DNA from: Desulfurococcales archaeon
GTDB taxonomy: Archaea; Thermoproteota; Thermoprotei_A; Sulfolobales; NBVN01
DNA: 64,000 nt
Assembly (NCBI GenBank): GCA_023255955.1
Contig: JAGDWD010000011.1
Coordinates: forward strand, 1-64,000
Direction of reading: 5' to 3'
The position numbers were made by a program, and so were the translations under genes. The notes beneath the pieces are model-generated. The model searched no databases and had not been told where the DNA came from. It saw only the letters and a program-made list of their open reading frames with translations. Each line of letters starts with the position of its first letter. Position 1 is the stretch's first letter. Below, piece after piece: positions 27,187 to 36,982 of this stretch.

Positions 27187-27311
27187 CTACTATCTGCTCC
27201 TAGTTCCAGGTCAGCCCATCTACGTCCTTCTAGGGGGAGGACATTATCATGATTACCTCACATCCAAAAGCCTTAGACCTAGTTACCTATTTCCTGAAAA
27301 TCGTGAATCGG

Positions 27312-28202
27312 TTAGATTAATGTGAGTGAGTAGCTCAGTATCATCGAGATAAGAAAAGGTAGTATGTAGGATCCGATAAGGTATCTAATTATTCTCTTTC
27401 TATGAAATAGTTTGAGCCTGGATGTTAACCCTATGCCTATTGTAGAGGAAAACATTACTAAAGAAAGAACCAGGGGTAGCCCAAGACGGTTCGCAAGCTG
27501 TGTTAATATTATAGCAGTAGTGTAGGGGATCAGTGAAGTAAGGTATTTAGTAGGAAAGAGTACCTTAGCTAACCCTAGCGATATGCTTGCTCTTAGAGAT
27601 ATCGGTATTGCTATAATGACTGAAACACAGACTAGTATCAGACTTTCTAGGTCGTTTCCGAGTCCTAGTAACGAAGTGATTGTACTGAGTAGATTTCCTC
27701 CCAAAACATATGAGAGTAGAAATATGTAGGAAGCAGAAATGAATTTGAGGATTATCAGAGCCTTCTCTATATTAGTAGGCCTAACAAACGTTACTAAAGC
27801 CTCCTTGATAAGTACTGAGATGATTAGACCAGCAGCAAATGAGATCAGCCATGATATTACTATCAGGCTAGTAGATGTGACGCCCTGAGTAAAGTTTGAT
27901 GCTAGGGAGTAGCCTAGTAAGACCGATATGTAGAGCTGACTTATAGATGTAGGATACCCTACAGCTGTTAATACGGAAATCACTGCTATGGGAATAACAT
28001 ATATCACAACACTATCTACCTGAGGTAGATTGAAGTTGCTTCTTTCAAGTAAGTAACCGAAGACCCACCCAGCACCACTTATTAATGCGAGGTAAGCTCT
28101 GTTCCTATATCTAAAGCAGTTAGTTAGGTTAAGTACGAGTCCCATACTGTTGATTACTGCTAGAACCATGCTAACAAGTACTAGTGATTTTAGCATTAGC
28201 AT
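27312..28202 (-). CDS. Membrane protein, probable PiT-like phosphate permease
   Basis: 296 residues with about eight to nine hydrophobic helices. A GYPTSISQLYISVLLGYSLA segment recalls the repeated PiT motif (P-x-S-x-x-x in a re-entrant loop), and an N-terminal INSMGLVLNLTN may be a worn first repeat. The classical GAND signature is not visible. Its partner, 19 nt upstream, is a DUF47 protein, the usual companion of PiT transporters. I infer phosphate transport from context; the protein is short and divergent. Confidence 0.55.
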   Translation of the reverse strand: MLMLKSLVLVSMVLAVINSMGLVLNLTNCFRYRNRAYLALISGAGWVFGYLLERSNFNLPQVDSVVIYVIPIAVISVLTAVGYPTSISQLYISVLLGYSLASNFTQGVTSTSLIVISWLISFAAGLIISVLIKEALVTFVRPTNIEKALIILKFISASYIFLLSYVLGGNLLSTITSLLGLGNDLESLILVCVSVIIAIPISLRASISLGLAKVLFPTKYLTSLIPYTTAIILTQLANRLGLPLVLSLVMFSSTIGIGLTSRLKLFHRKRIIRYLIGSYILPFLISMILSYSLTLI

Positions 28203-28221
28203 GGTATATCCTCTTAGTATG

Positions 28222-28914
28222 TCAGTATATTAAAGCGGAGAATATTCTAATCAGCTCTTGAGATACGTCCTGAATTTTATCTACTATAGTATCTACAGCC
28301 CTAACTATTTCCAGTAAGTGCGTAAATTCTAGAACCCCTAACTCCCTTGACTTAGAGTACAACTTTTCAAGAGCCTCGTTCTTGAGTTCATCTACAACAT
28401 CCTCGATGAGATCTATATTGGAAACCTCAACCGAGGTTCTAGGTAAATCCTTCAGTACGTTTTCCAGCACCTTACTCAGCGAGTCAAGGGCTTTCACAGC
28501 TTCTCTAAGCATTTTAAGAACTATACTGTATATTTCCAGTACGGTGAGGTTCTTAGGAACCCCGATCCCAATACCGCGACCGAGCTCCATACCAAGAAAA
28601 TATATCAAGTCAAGGATATCGTCAAAGTCATCTAGCAAGACATTTAAGTCAGCAGCTATAAACAGTGGATAAGCACCTTTTAAGGCTGAGGATACTAATG
28701 AATCATATAGTTTATCCCCCTCTTTCTCTAACTCGATTATTTTTGTCTTGAAGAAATCAAGCTGCGATGAACTAAGATCCAGCGGTGACGAGAGCATCTC
28801 AAGTACGTAATCTATGGCACGTTGTGAAAGAGATAGATGCTTCTTCAACTCCTCTATAAGTTCTTTCTCCCCGCTTCTAAAGATGTTTAGCTTTCTTAAC
28901 ATGCGAGACCTCAT
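28222..28914 (-). CDS. DUF47/PhoU-like protein
   Basis: An all-helical 230-residue protein of the TIGR00153/DUF47 group related to PhoU. Acidic metal-binding-type repeats are seen in DLNVLLDDFDDILDLIYFLG and in EIVRAVDTIVDKIQDVSQ. Such proteins are nearly always paired with PiT transporters and are thought to control phosphate uptake. It is the first gene of a two-gene operon with the membrane protein at 27312. Confidence 0.8.
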   Translation of the reverse strand: MRSRMLRKLNIFRSGEKELIEELKKHLSLSQRAIDYVLEMLSSPLDLSSSQLDFFKTKIIELEKEGDKLYDSLVSSALKGAYPLFIAADLNVLLDDFDDILDLIYFLGMELGRGIGIGVPKNLTVLEIYSIVLKMLREAVKALDSLSKVLENVLKDLPRTSVEVSNIDLIEDVVDELKNEALEKLYSKSRELGVLEFTHLLEIVRAVDTIVDKIQDVSQELIRIFSALIY

Positions 28915-29062
28915 AATTGCTAATAAACGAGCTTATAAGCTCTGAGATGCGGAGACGATCGGCCCCTAGATGCCCACTTGGTTAGTAATAGAGACCTCCA
29001 CCTAGTCCATAGAGAGACCGTAGAACTCTCAAGGGCTCTATCGTCAACAGTCCTAACTAGAG

Positions 29063-29230
29063 TTACTTCTTAACTCCTATCTTCTTCTTCTTAGGTCTGA
29101 GATTGCGGCTCTTACACCTCCTACACTTAGTTGCTCCCGGCGGGTTTCTAGCACCACACTTCCTACATATCAATTTATCCAGTACTCTGTTTTCCACTAT
29201 CTTTAGGAGGGTCGGATCTGTCACTGGCAT
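29063..29230 (-). CDS. rpl40e: 50S ribosomal protein L40e
   Basis: A 55-residue protein beginning [13 protein letters not shown] with a four-cysteine zinc ribbon ([19 protein letters not shown]) and a Lys-rich end ([11 protein letters not shown]). This matches archaeal L40e over its whole length. ATG at 29230-29228, stop TAA at 29065-29063. It is transcribed divergently from the KH-protein gene. Confidence 0.95.
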   Translation of the reverse strand: MPVTDPTLLKIVENRVLDKLICRKCGARNPPGATKCRRCKSRNLRPKKKKIGVKK

Positions 29231-29315
29231 TCTCAGCACCAAGGTAGTTGAGGGCTTAGACTTAAAAGTTTAAATCTAGATATGTCTACGGATCAAACCA
29301 CGGAGATGGTAGAAA

Positions 29316-29837
29316 TTGAAGATACCTCTAGACCAGCTGTGTGTGAGGTCTGGAGTGCTGTGTCCTAGGTGTGAAGCACTAGTTAGGAGCGGTACTGTCA
29401 CCGAGTTAGATCTAGAGATAATGAGGCTTCTTCTCAAAGCTGAGACAACCCACGACTTTAGGTTTCTGCGGGACTCTGAGTACGTAAAGTCTGTCAATGT
29501 CGGAAACGTGGTAGTTATTCAACTAAGTGTTCCTCAGCAGTGGGCAGATCAAAGAACACTCACAAAGCTTGCTAAGTACCTAGAGAGTCAGCTAAAGACG
29601 CATGTGAGGATCGTAGACTCTAAGAGTACTAGTACCAAGGAGCTTGTAAGAAGCATTATACAGCCGGCGAGGGTTTTAGGTGTAAACACTCTCTGGCTCC
29701 CGGACGGGTCTGTAGAGTACGTAGTTAGAATACCTAGATCAGATCTGAGGCACTTACCAGCACCTCAGGAGGATGTCGAACACCTTCTTTCCCAGATGGT
29801 CGGAGCAAATGTGAGGATTAGGGTGATCGAGGGCTGA
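29316..29837 (+). CDS. NusA-like KH-domain RNA-binding protein with Cys motif
   Basis: A 173-residue protein. The N-terminus holds [11 protein letters not shown], a probable metal site, followed by [15 protein letters not shown], as in archaeal NusA-like KH proteins. A KH-type region spans about 55-170 ([20 protein letters not shown], later [12 protein letters not shown]). Role in transcription or RNA handling is inferred from the family. Its stop TGA overlaps the presumed CTG start of aspS (CTGA), and the AspRS ribosome-binding site lies inside its last codons. Confidence 0.75.
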   Translation: MKIPLDQLCVRSGVLCPRCEALVRSGTVTELDLEIMRLLLKAETTHDFRFLRDSEYVKSVNVGNVVVIQLSVPQQWADQRTLTKLAKYLESQLKTHVRIVDSKSTSTKELVRSIIQPARVLGVNTLWLPDGSVEYVVRIPRSDLRHLPAPQEDVEHLLSQMVGANVRIRVIEG

Positions 29838-31129
29838 GCAGGTATAGAACTCACCTCTCTTCTGAGTTAGGACCTCAACTAGATGGAGCTAAGGTAGTTA
29901 TAGCAGGCTGGGTTCACTCTAAGAGAGATCTAGGTGGGAAGAAGTTTCTCCTAGTTAGAGATAAAGACGGAGTGATTCAAGTAGTGATAAGTAAGGAGCA
30001 GAAAGATCTAGTAGAACTCTTCTACAACTTAACGCAGGAGTCTACAGTTTCTGTCGTAGGGACAGTGAAGGCTGATGCTAGAGCGCCGGGAGGGTTTGAG
30101 ATAGTACCGAGTGAGATAGTAGTGCATAGCCTAGCTAAAGCACCTCTCCCACTAGATGTGAGTGGTAAAGTACCAGCTGACTTCGATACAAGGTTTAGAG
30201 AAAGAATCCTCGACCTGAGAAGGGAGGAGAGTAGAGCCATATTCAAGATAATCTCAGTAGCACTTAGAGCCATAAGAGAAGAACTTTATGAGATGGGGTT
30301 CATCGAGGTATTCACACCGAAAATAGTTGCGGCAGCAACAGAGGGAGGGGCGGCACTCTTCCCGGTAGCGTACTTCGGGCGGGAAGCCTATCTAGCTCAG
30401 AGTCCTCAGCTATATAAGGAGCTACTAGCTGGAGCTTTCGAGAGGGTCTTCGAGATAGCACCCGCGTGGAGAGCTGAGGAGTCGGACACTCCATACCACC
30501 TCTCGGAGTTTATATCTGTAGACGTTGAGATGGCTTTCACTAACTACGAAGGCGTGATGAACGTCCTGGAAAGAGTTATAAAAAGAGTCGTCAAGGACGT
30601 GAAGGAGGTTGCCTCTAAGGAGTTACAGATATTGAAATATGAGCCTCCAGATGTGAGAATACCTGTGAAGAGAATTACCTATGCTGAAGCAGTACGATTG
30701 CTGAATGAGAGTGGTGAGAAGATCGAGCTAGGGGAAGACATCTCCACACCCCACTTGAGGAGACTCTCAGAACTTATAGATGAGGAAGTGTACTTCATAG
30801 TGGACTGGCCGGATAAAGCAAGACCTTTCTATACAATGCCTAAGGATGACGGGGTGTTCAGCGAATCCTTCGATTTCGTGTGGAGGAACCTTGAGATAGC
30901 TTCCGGAAGTACTAGAGTCCACAGCAAGGACCTGCTGATTAAGAGGCTAACTGAGAGAGGGTTAAACCCAGATAACTTCAGCTTCTTCCTTAAGTGGTTT
31001 GACTACGGCATGCCTCCACATGCTGGATGGGGTATGGGACTAGCTAGACTGGGACTCATGCTAACAGGTGTTAAAAACGTTAGGGAGGTTACCACGTTCC
31101 CCCGAGATAAGAAGAGGTTATTCCCGTAG
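29834..31129 (+). CDS. aspS: Aspartyl-tRNA synthetase, non-discriminating type, CTG start
   Basis: Class II synthetase of 431 residues: N-terminal OB fold, then motif 2 region around [11 protein letters not shown] and motif 3 [11 protein letters not shown]. The conserved N-terminus (SRYRTH...VVIAGWVH) lies upstream of the first usual start codon, GTG 29972. Between the upstream in-frame TAG (29819-29821) and that point there is no ATG, GTG or TTG; CTG 29834 fits exactly, 5 nt after a perfect GGTGATC (29822-29828), overlapping the upstream stop. His28 and Pro (APGGFEI) replace the Trp and Lys of Asp-only enzymes, so it should also charge tRNA-Asn for GatCAB. Confidence 0.9.
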   Translation: MSRYRTHLSSELGPQLDGAKVVIAGWVHSKRDLGGKKFLLVRDKDGVIQVVISKEQKDLVELFYNLTQESTVSVVGTVKADARAPGGFEIVPSEIVVHSLAKAPLPLDVSGKVPADFDTRFRERILDLRREESRAIFKIISVALRAIREELYEMGFIEVFTPKIVAAATEGGAALFPVAYFGREAYLAQSPQLYKELLAGAFERVFEIAPAWRAEESDTPYHLSEFISVDVEMAFTNYEGVMNVLERVIKRVVKDVKEVASKELQILKYEPPDVRIPVKRITYAEAVRLLNESGEKIELGEDISTPHLRRLSELIDEEVYFIVDWPDKARPFYTMPKDDGVFSESFDFVWRNLEIASGSTRVHSKDLLIKRLTERGLNPDNFSFFLKWFDYGMPPHAGWGMGLARLGLMLTGVKNVREVTTFPRDKKRLFP

Positions 31130-31231
31130 TTAACTACGTGACGTACACCCTCACAATCTAAAGGGGGCACCGAGGCTCTCAATAATAACTTAGAGCACAC
31201 TTTAATTCACTGAAAGCGTTTACCGCTCGGC

Positions 31232-34048
31232 ATGCCGGAGACATTAACACCTAGGAGAGAAGGTGAAGCAGCGGGAGCTATGGAGCTACTCAATGATGTA
31301 GTTAGAAGAGAGATAGTGAAGGAGGGTTACACAGCTCTAACTAAGGTTCAGGAACTTTCTATTCCGAAGGTACTCTCAGGTAAGCACACATTAATAGTTG
31401 CTCCAACAGGATCAGGGAAAACTGAGGCTGCTATATTCCCGATACTCTCGGAGATGTTACGGCTTAATTACCTTAAAAGAATTTCTGTAATTTACATTAC
31501 CCCGCTTAGAGCCCTTAATCGAGACATAATGAGGAGGGTGGAGACCATATCTAGTAGGTTAGGTATTGAGGTAGCTGTAAGACACGGTGATACGCCGGCT
31601 TCTCTAAGGAGGGCATCGAGCTTGAGACCTCCTCACATATTGATAACTACCCCCGAAACCTTCGCGTACATATTGGTTAGCCCTAAGCTGAGAGAAGCAT
31701 TAAAGAACGTTAGGTGGGTAATAGTAGATGAGCTACATGAACTTCTAGAAAGTAAGAGAGGGTCTCAGGTAGCAGTTAACCTAGAAAGACTTGTAGAAAT
31801 AGCTGGTAGTTTCCAGAGGATAGGCCTCTCGGCTAGCATAGGTAATGTAGAGACAGCTAAGAGGTTCCTAGCCTACGGACGTCACGTTGAGGAGGTGGTG
31901 GTTGAGGGTGTGAGAGACATGGAGATACATCTAATAGCAAACTATAATGCTCTAGACCCGTCGAAGAAGATTGAGACTGTGGCGGAGCTAGTGAGAAGAC
32001 ATGGGAGTTCTATTGTCTTCACGAACACCCGGGACGAGGCCGAGCTCATCGGTAGAAAACTTGCTGAACTAGGCTTAAGTGTTAGGGTACATCACGGTAG
32101 CTTATCGAGAGATGAGCGTGAGGAAGCTGAGAAACTACTTAAAGAGGGGAGCCTCTCATGTGTTGTAGCTACTTCAAGTCTCGAGCTCGGAATAGACATA
32201 GGTCATGTAGATGCTGTAATTCAGATATCATCACCTAGACAGGTCTCTAAACTTGTGCAGAGAGTTGGAAGAGCGCGCCACGGTCCTGGGAGGAAAGCAC
32301 TTGGTTATATTGTCTGCGATGCCTCCCTAGATGACATAGTTGAGTCAGCTGTCATAATTAGGAGAGCTACTACCGGACTCATAGAGAGGGCTAAACCATA
32401 TAAGAACCCCTACGACGTATTGATTCATACCCTAGTGGGGATGGCCCTGGAAGGTGAGTACGACTTAGAGAAGGCATATAGAGTTGTCTCTAGGTCCTAC
32501 CCCTTCGCAGAGCTATCACCTGAGGAATTCAACAAGTTAGTGAATAAAGCCGTTGAGTTCGGGTATGTTAAGGTCTACGGAGGCGGTAAGCTGAGGAGTA
32601 CCCCGAAAGGAAGGATATACTACATGACTACTACAACCATAGTTGATACGGCGTCATATGATGTTGTCGATACATTAACTAGGAGAACTATCGGGAGCCT
32701 CGACGAGGAATTCGTTGCTGAGTTAGAGGAAGGTGCTAAACTGGTACTAGGTGGGAGGCTGTGGAAGGTGGTTAGTGTAGATCCGGATAACAGCAACGTA
32801 TATGTTGAAGAGCTAACTGAGGGTGAGGCCCTCATCCCTTCATGGATTGGTGAAACTATCCCTGTAGATTATAAGGTCTCCAGAGAGGTGTGCGGTACTC
32901 TTCGAGCTGTAAGTATTATCGGTAAAGTACCTCCCCAATACGCTTCGTTTATGAGTGAGGAGGCCAGAGACTATGTGGAGAAGGTGGTAGCGGAACATAA
33001 ACGTGGTGGCTACCCAATACCTTCAGACAGTCTCATAGTTGTTGAGTATGTGGATGGTGATAGACCCTTACTTATCTTATCGAGTTGCTTAGGTACGAAG
33101 GGCAATAGAGGTCTAGCACTTCTACTACTACACCGGCTAAGCATGAGGTACGGAATAAACCCCGCCTATAAGGCAGACCCGTACAGGGTCATTATCGAGA
33201 TACCGTATAGATTACCTCCATACGAGGTCCTAGAGGAGGTCTCCAATATCTTTAGGAGTGCGAACCCCCTGGAGGATCTTGCGGATGGTATGAAGAGGTC
33301 TAGACTCTTCGACTTACTTCTATTTAACGTAGGTAGGAGATTGGGGATAATACCTAGGGAAGTAGAACCCAGAGTAGTTAAAACGATCATACTTGGGATA
33401 CGTAATGATGAGATAGTTGTTGAGGAAGCTATAAAGGAGGGCTTTACCCGCTATGTAGACCCTGACGTGGTTGCTGATCTTGTGAGGAGGGTTAGGGAAG
33501 GTAGGACTAGGATAGTTTCAGTGATTGGAATTAAGCCGTCACCCATAGCTATTGAGGGACTTAAAGATGTTAGGGTATATGAGAGGGTTAAAGGAGGTAC
33601 TATACCGAGGAGCTTAGTTGCTGAGATAGTGCGTAGGAGGATACTTGAAAAGGAGGTTCTCTTAATATGTCTTCACTGCGGACATAGCTGGGTTTCGAAA
33701 GTCAGAGAACTTGAGGATAGGATAAACTGCAAACGTTGTGGATATGGTCTAGTCGGGGTAAGTAAGGTAGTTAGTGATGAGATAGTTAAGATAGCTAGGA
33801 AGGCCATAAGACTAGGGAAGAACTATAAGTTCAGACTTAACAACGACGAGCTAGAGGTTTTTGAGAAGTTGATGGATAGTGCTGTACTGGTCCTGGATTA
33901 CGGTAGGAAAGCTGTTGAAGCTCTCACAGCCTACGGTGTCGGACCTGAGACAGCTAAGAAGGCTCTTCGATATGATGGTGAGGACTTCTACTTAAAGCTC
34001 TACGAGCTCGAGAAGCAGTTCGTTAAGACTAGGAAGTTCTGGGACTGA
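31232..34048 (+). CDS. Lhr-type superfamily 2 ATP-dependent helicase
   Basis: A 938-residue Lhr-family helicase implicated in RNA or DNA processing. Motif I is APTGSGKTEAA (about 57-67), motif II DELHE, then LSASIGN, and motif VI QRVGRARHGPG. The middle holds the Lhr-core winged helix and the beta-barrel domain. A C-terminal zinc motif is CLHCGHSW with INCKRCGYG, which not all relatives have. The 3' end overlaps a convergent gene by 20 nt. Confidence 0.92.
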   Translation: MPETLTPRREGEAAGAMELLNDVVRREIVKEGYTALTKVQELSIPKVLSGKHTLIVAPTGSGKTEAAIFPILSEMLRLNYLKRISVIYITPLRALNRDIMRRVETISSRLGIEVAVRHGDTPASLRRASSLRPPHILITTPETFAYILVSPKLREALKNVRWVIVDELHELLESKRGSQVAVNLERLVEIAGSFQRIGLSASIGNVETAKRFLAYGRHVEEVVVEGVRDMEIHLIANYNALDPSKKIETVAELVRRHGSSIVFTNTRDEAELIGRKLAELGLSVRVHHGSLSRDEREEAEKLLKEGSLSCVVATSSLELGIDIGHVDAVIQISSPRQVSKLVQRVGRARHGPGRKALGYIVCDASLDDIVESAVIIRRATTGLIERAKPYKNPYDVLIHTLVGMALEGEYDLEKAYRVVSRSYPFAELSPEEFNKLVNKAVEFGYVKVYGGGKLRSTPKGRIYYMTTTTIVDTASYDVVDTLTRRTIGSLDEEFVAELEEGAKLVLGGRLWKVVSVDPDNSNVYVEELTEGEALIPSWIGETIPVDYKVSREVCGTLRAVSIIGKVPPQYASFMSEEARDYVEKVVAEHKRGGYPIPSDSLIVVEYVDGDRPLLILSSCLGTKGNRGLALLLLHRLSMRYGINPAYKADPYRVIIEIPYRLPPYEVLEEVSNIFRSANPLEDLADGMKRSRLFDLLLFNVGRRLGIIPREVEPRVVKTIILGIRNDEIVVEEAIKEGFTRYVDPDVVADLVRRVREGRTRIVSVIGIKPSPIAIEGLKDVRVYERVKGGTIPRSLVAEIVRRRILEKEVLLICLHCGHSWVSKVRELEDRINCKRCGYGLVGVSKVVSDEIVKIARKAIRLGKNYKFRLNNDELEVFEKLMDSAVLVLDYGRKAVEALTAYGVGPETAKKALRYDGEDFYLKLYELEKQFVKTRKFWD

Positions 34049-34754
34049 CCTCTAGTTCGGCACAGTAAACTTTACTCAGCCCCGGTACGTAGAGTGACGT
34101 ACTCTCACCGCAAGGTACCTTCAACCCGTAAACAGAGTGCCATAACCCGTTAACAAACCTCACTATCTGTCTAATAGTTCCCACATCACCTTCTGTGATG
34201 GCCCTCGCTAGTAATACTGAGGATCTTCCTGCTAGGTGTGATATAGCTTCTTTACTAACATCCAGAAATGGTTGATCCAGCTCGCCAACAGCTTTGAAGG
34301 ACCTTAACTTGAAAACTGTTTCTAGACCGAGGTCTACGAGAGGCTCCCCATACCTCCACGCATAGTGTGATGCTAGTACTGGAGAGTACCTAGATGCTGA
34401 TACATAACCCGGAAGACCCATCTCTAAATCTATTGACGAAGCTATTCGTAACTCATCCTCAGATAAGGAACCTGAAAGCTCCTTCAAGATCTTGTTTGTG
34501 GCTACAGTATATGCGAGGACATCGTAGTCTGAGCTACCGTAACATATCAATGAAAAACTTCGTGCAAGGAGCTTCTCCAGGGACTTCTTAAACATTAGCA
34601 GGTACTCACCTAGAACCCCTGGGACTTCAATCCGGTCTCTCCCACCTAGTAGGACTACCTCCACATACACATCCACTCTTATTTCATCCACGTTAACCAT
34701 GACTACCGGGTTGTTGACTCCGGGTATCGGTAGGTGTGCTACAGGTATATGCAT
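34029..34754 (-). CDS. Unknown protein, possibly GHMP-kinase-like
   Basis: A 241-residue protein I cannot place securely. A V-G-x-GE-Y type segment (VPGVLGEY), the YGSSDYDVLAYTVATNKIL helix and a long C-terminal helical part give a loose resemblance to GHMP-fold proteins, but the ATP-binding PxxxGLGSS motif is absent. ATG start follows GGTGTAGG. It ends inside the last 20 nt of the helicase gene on the other strand. Confidence 0.6.
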   Translation of the reverse strand: MHIPVAHLPIPGVNNPVVMVNVDEIRVDVYVEVVLLGGRDRIEVPGVLGEYLLMFKKSLEKLLARSFSLICYGSSDYDVLAYTVATNKILKELSGSLSEDELRIASSIDLEMGLPGYVSASRYSPVLASHYAWRYGEPLVDLGLETVFKLRSFKAVGELDQPFLDVSKEAISHLAGRSSVLLARAITEGDVGTIRQIVRFVNGLWHSVYGLKVPCGESTSLYVPGLSKVYCAELEVSPRTS

Positions 34755-34779
34755 AGATACCTACACCTACACCCTAACA

Positions 34780-35286
34780 TCATGATTTATGTCTAACCTG
34801 ATTATAGTAGCCTAACACAAGCAATATAACACATATCACTAGAACCACCCTCATATCAAGACCTAGTGATGTTAAGCCCTTAAATACCATAGTCGAGCCC
34901 GCTAACGCGAAGAACAGTGAGATGAAGTGCCTACTTAAAACATAAATTATTGCGGTGAATATTATGAAGAGAAGTAAGAAGAGAGCCTCCCACCTCCCAG
35001 GACTAAGTAAGCCAGCTATTAAGTAAGCAGAGACCATCGAGATAGCTAATCTAAACAAAATAAAACCCGTAGCTAAGCCTATAATTACAGCTACAAACAT
35101 TAGTAGAGCTGATAAAGCCGTACTCCTCCACAAACCATAGCTATAAACCCATAAAGTATATCCCAGGAAGGAAGCAAACGTTATCGATGATAGAAACCTC
35201 GCGATCTGCGACCCCCAAAAGCTCATCACCAATCCAAGAACAGTGAGAACTATGTAGGCAGGAACGTCAGCAACCTCTGTAGCCAT
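34780..35286 (-). CDS. Small polytopic membrane protein
   Basis: 168 residues, nearly all hydrophobic, with about six short membrane segments and no charged domain. Nothing in it marks a transporter or enzyme family that I recognise. It begins 25 nt before the unknown gene at 34029 on the same strand and could share its transcript. Confidence 0.6.
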   Translation of the reverse strand: MATEVADVPAYIVLTVLGLVMSFWGSQIARFLSSITFASFLGYTLWVYSYGLWRSTALSALLMFVAVIIGLATGFILFRLAISMVSAYLIAGLLSPGRWEALFLLLFIIFTAIIYVLSRHFISLFFALAGSTMVFKGLTSLGLDMRVVLVICVILLVLGYYNQVRHKS

Positions 35287-35355
35287 GCCTCGATCACACT
35301 ATTAACTTTAGTTAAAACCATAAATACAAACCACAGTTCTAACCCTCCCTACTAG

Positions 35356-35432
35356 TGGTGGGGCCGCGGGGATTTGAACCCCGGACCACGGGGGCCCAAG
35401 CCCCGCATTCTACCAAGCTAAACTACGGCCCC
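35356..35432 (-). tRNA. tRNA-Pro (TGG)
   Basis: Acceptor GGGGCCG/CGGCCCC, anticodon stem CGGGG/CCCCG around loop CTTGGGC (anticodon TGG), T-arm CGGGG/CCCCG. No intron. CCA is encoded at 35358-35356. Confidence 0.95.
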
Positions 35433-35574
35433 CATATATCTTACTAGCTAAAATGGCTTTAAAAGCGGTATATGAGAGTAGTATCGACTTCTCCCACCCT
35501 TATGAGAGGACATTCGGTTACTGAGCTCTTTAATACTTTATTTAGTCGTAACCCCTATCCTCTCAGGTGATTTT

Positions 35575-36942
35575 ATGGATGTGGTTGCTGGGTCTAAAGC
35601 TGAGCTTAACCTAGTTAGGAGCTTACGTGATTATTTAAGTAGCTTAGGCTTCACTGTTAAGCTACATCCAGTTGAAGTTGTCTCGTGGAATGAGGTTGAG
35701 TGTTTAATAAACGGATCGATACCGTGTACAGCACAACCACCTCAAAGGTCGGCCTATGTGAGTGGGATTTTAGGTAGAGAATTTTTACTGACCCCTACTA
35801 CAGGAGACCCTGACAACATGTGGATAGTCCACGGAAAAGCAGGTAGAGAAGGATATAAAGCAGTTATTTTCTATGATAGCTACCCTGACGTTAAGAAGAG
35901 AAGAATCGTATTAACTGGTGAGTTAAGTTACTCCATGAAGTCTAGAGTTAAAGATGATGTCTTAGGTGTTCACGTACCCCTAGACGTAGGGTTGAAGCTT
36001 AAGGAACTGCAGGGGAAGTTAATAGATATTGAAGTGAAAACTAACAAAACCTTAAGCGTAGGTTACAACCTTGAAGCAACATGTGGAGAAAACCCTAAGA
36101 TTACTCTAGCTGCTCATCATGACAGGTGGTTAAATGGGTTTAGAGACGATGTTAATGGGCTTCTAGTCCTATTGAAGCTAGCTAAAAGATTGAGTGAGAA
36201 GAGCTCGTATTCTGTTAGGATAATGAGTTTTACAGCTGAAGAATATGGTGACCCGGAGGAACCTATGCTTTACTGGGCTTATGGGTCGAGAACATATTTT
36301 AGTAGGTATAAGGAAGTCTTTGACGATAATCTTCTATTCGTAGTTATAGACACAGCTTTTACGGAACCTGTTGAGTTGAGCTATATCGGGTTAGACGAAA
36401 GAATAGGGAGTTATATAGCTCTTAGCACCGTAGAGTCAGATACCGGTATAGCTTACACAGACGCTCTTTCGGTTTTAGAGGTAGCCGTACCCACAATAGT
36501 CTTACATAACTTACATGCCATTAAGCCCGTGTATCATTCAGATAAAGACGTCTTTATTCCTACTGTTAATCAGTTCAACGAGAAAATAGTTAACTCCTTA
36601 ATGAAGCTTGTTGAGCTAGCAAACTTGAAGAAGCAGGAGGTAATCAACATGACCAGCAACTACATATTGAAACACGTAAAACATGTGGAGACAGCTGATC
36701 CTCTTAGAACGTTTAAGTGCTTCGTTAAACATATGCTACTAGTAGTCAACAAAGGATCTTACGATGAGCTTAACTCGGAGTTAGCTGTAATGGCTTGCGA
36801 CGACTTGAAGAATAGAGCAGGTCAGGTGTTTACATTACTTAAGGATGATACTAAAATTACTACAAATTCAACACAATTCAAAGAGTTTTACTCACATATA
36901 ATAAGAGAATTTGTGGAATGTCTGGCTTCAGATAAACGTTAA
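35575..36942 (+). CDS. M28-type zinc aminopeptidase-like protein
   Basis: A 455-residue protein with the five metal ligands of co-catalytic zinc peptidases in order: His in LAAHHDRW, Asp in FRDDVNG, the Glu pair in FTAEEYG, Asp in VVIDTAF, and His in VYHSDKD. A domain resembling a protease-associated insert lies at about 60-170. No signal peptide is present, so it is intracellular. An AGGTGATTTT precedes the ATG. The C-terminal 120 residues are a helical extension of unknown use. A GNAT gene follows 40 nt on. Confidence 0.75.
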   Translation: MDVVAGSKAELNLVRSLRDYLSSLGFTVKLHPVEVVSWNEVECLINGSIPCTAQPPQRSAYVSGILGREFLLTPTTGDPDNMWIVHGKAGREGYKAVIFYDSYPDVKKRRIVLTGELSYSMKSRVKDDVLGVHVPLDVGLKLKELQGKLIDIEVKTNKTLSVGYNLEATCGENPKITLAAHHDRWLNGFRDDVNGLLVLLKLAKRLSEKSSYSVRIMSFTAEEYGDPEEPMLYWAYGSRTYFSRYKEVFDDNLLFVVIDTAFTEPVELSYIGLDERIGSYIALSTVESDTGIAYTDALSVLEVAVPTIVLHNLHAIKPVYHSDKDVFIPTVNQFNEKIVNSLMKLVELANLKKQEVINMTSNYILKHVKHVETADPLRTFKCFVKHMLLVVNKGSYDELNSELAVMACDDLKNRAGQVFTLLKDDTKITTNSTQFKEFYSHIIREFVECLASDKR

Positions 36943-36982
36943 ATTAGATGATATCTCTAACCAACCTAGTGGAGTAAGCATC

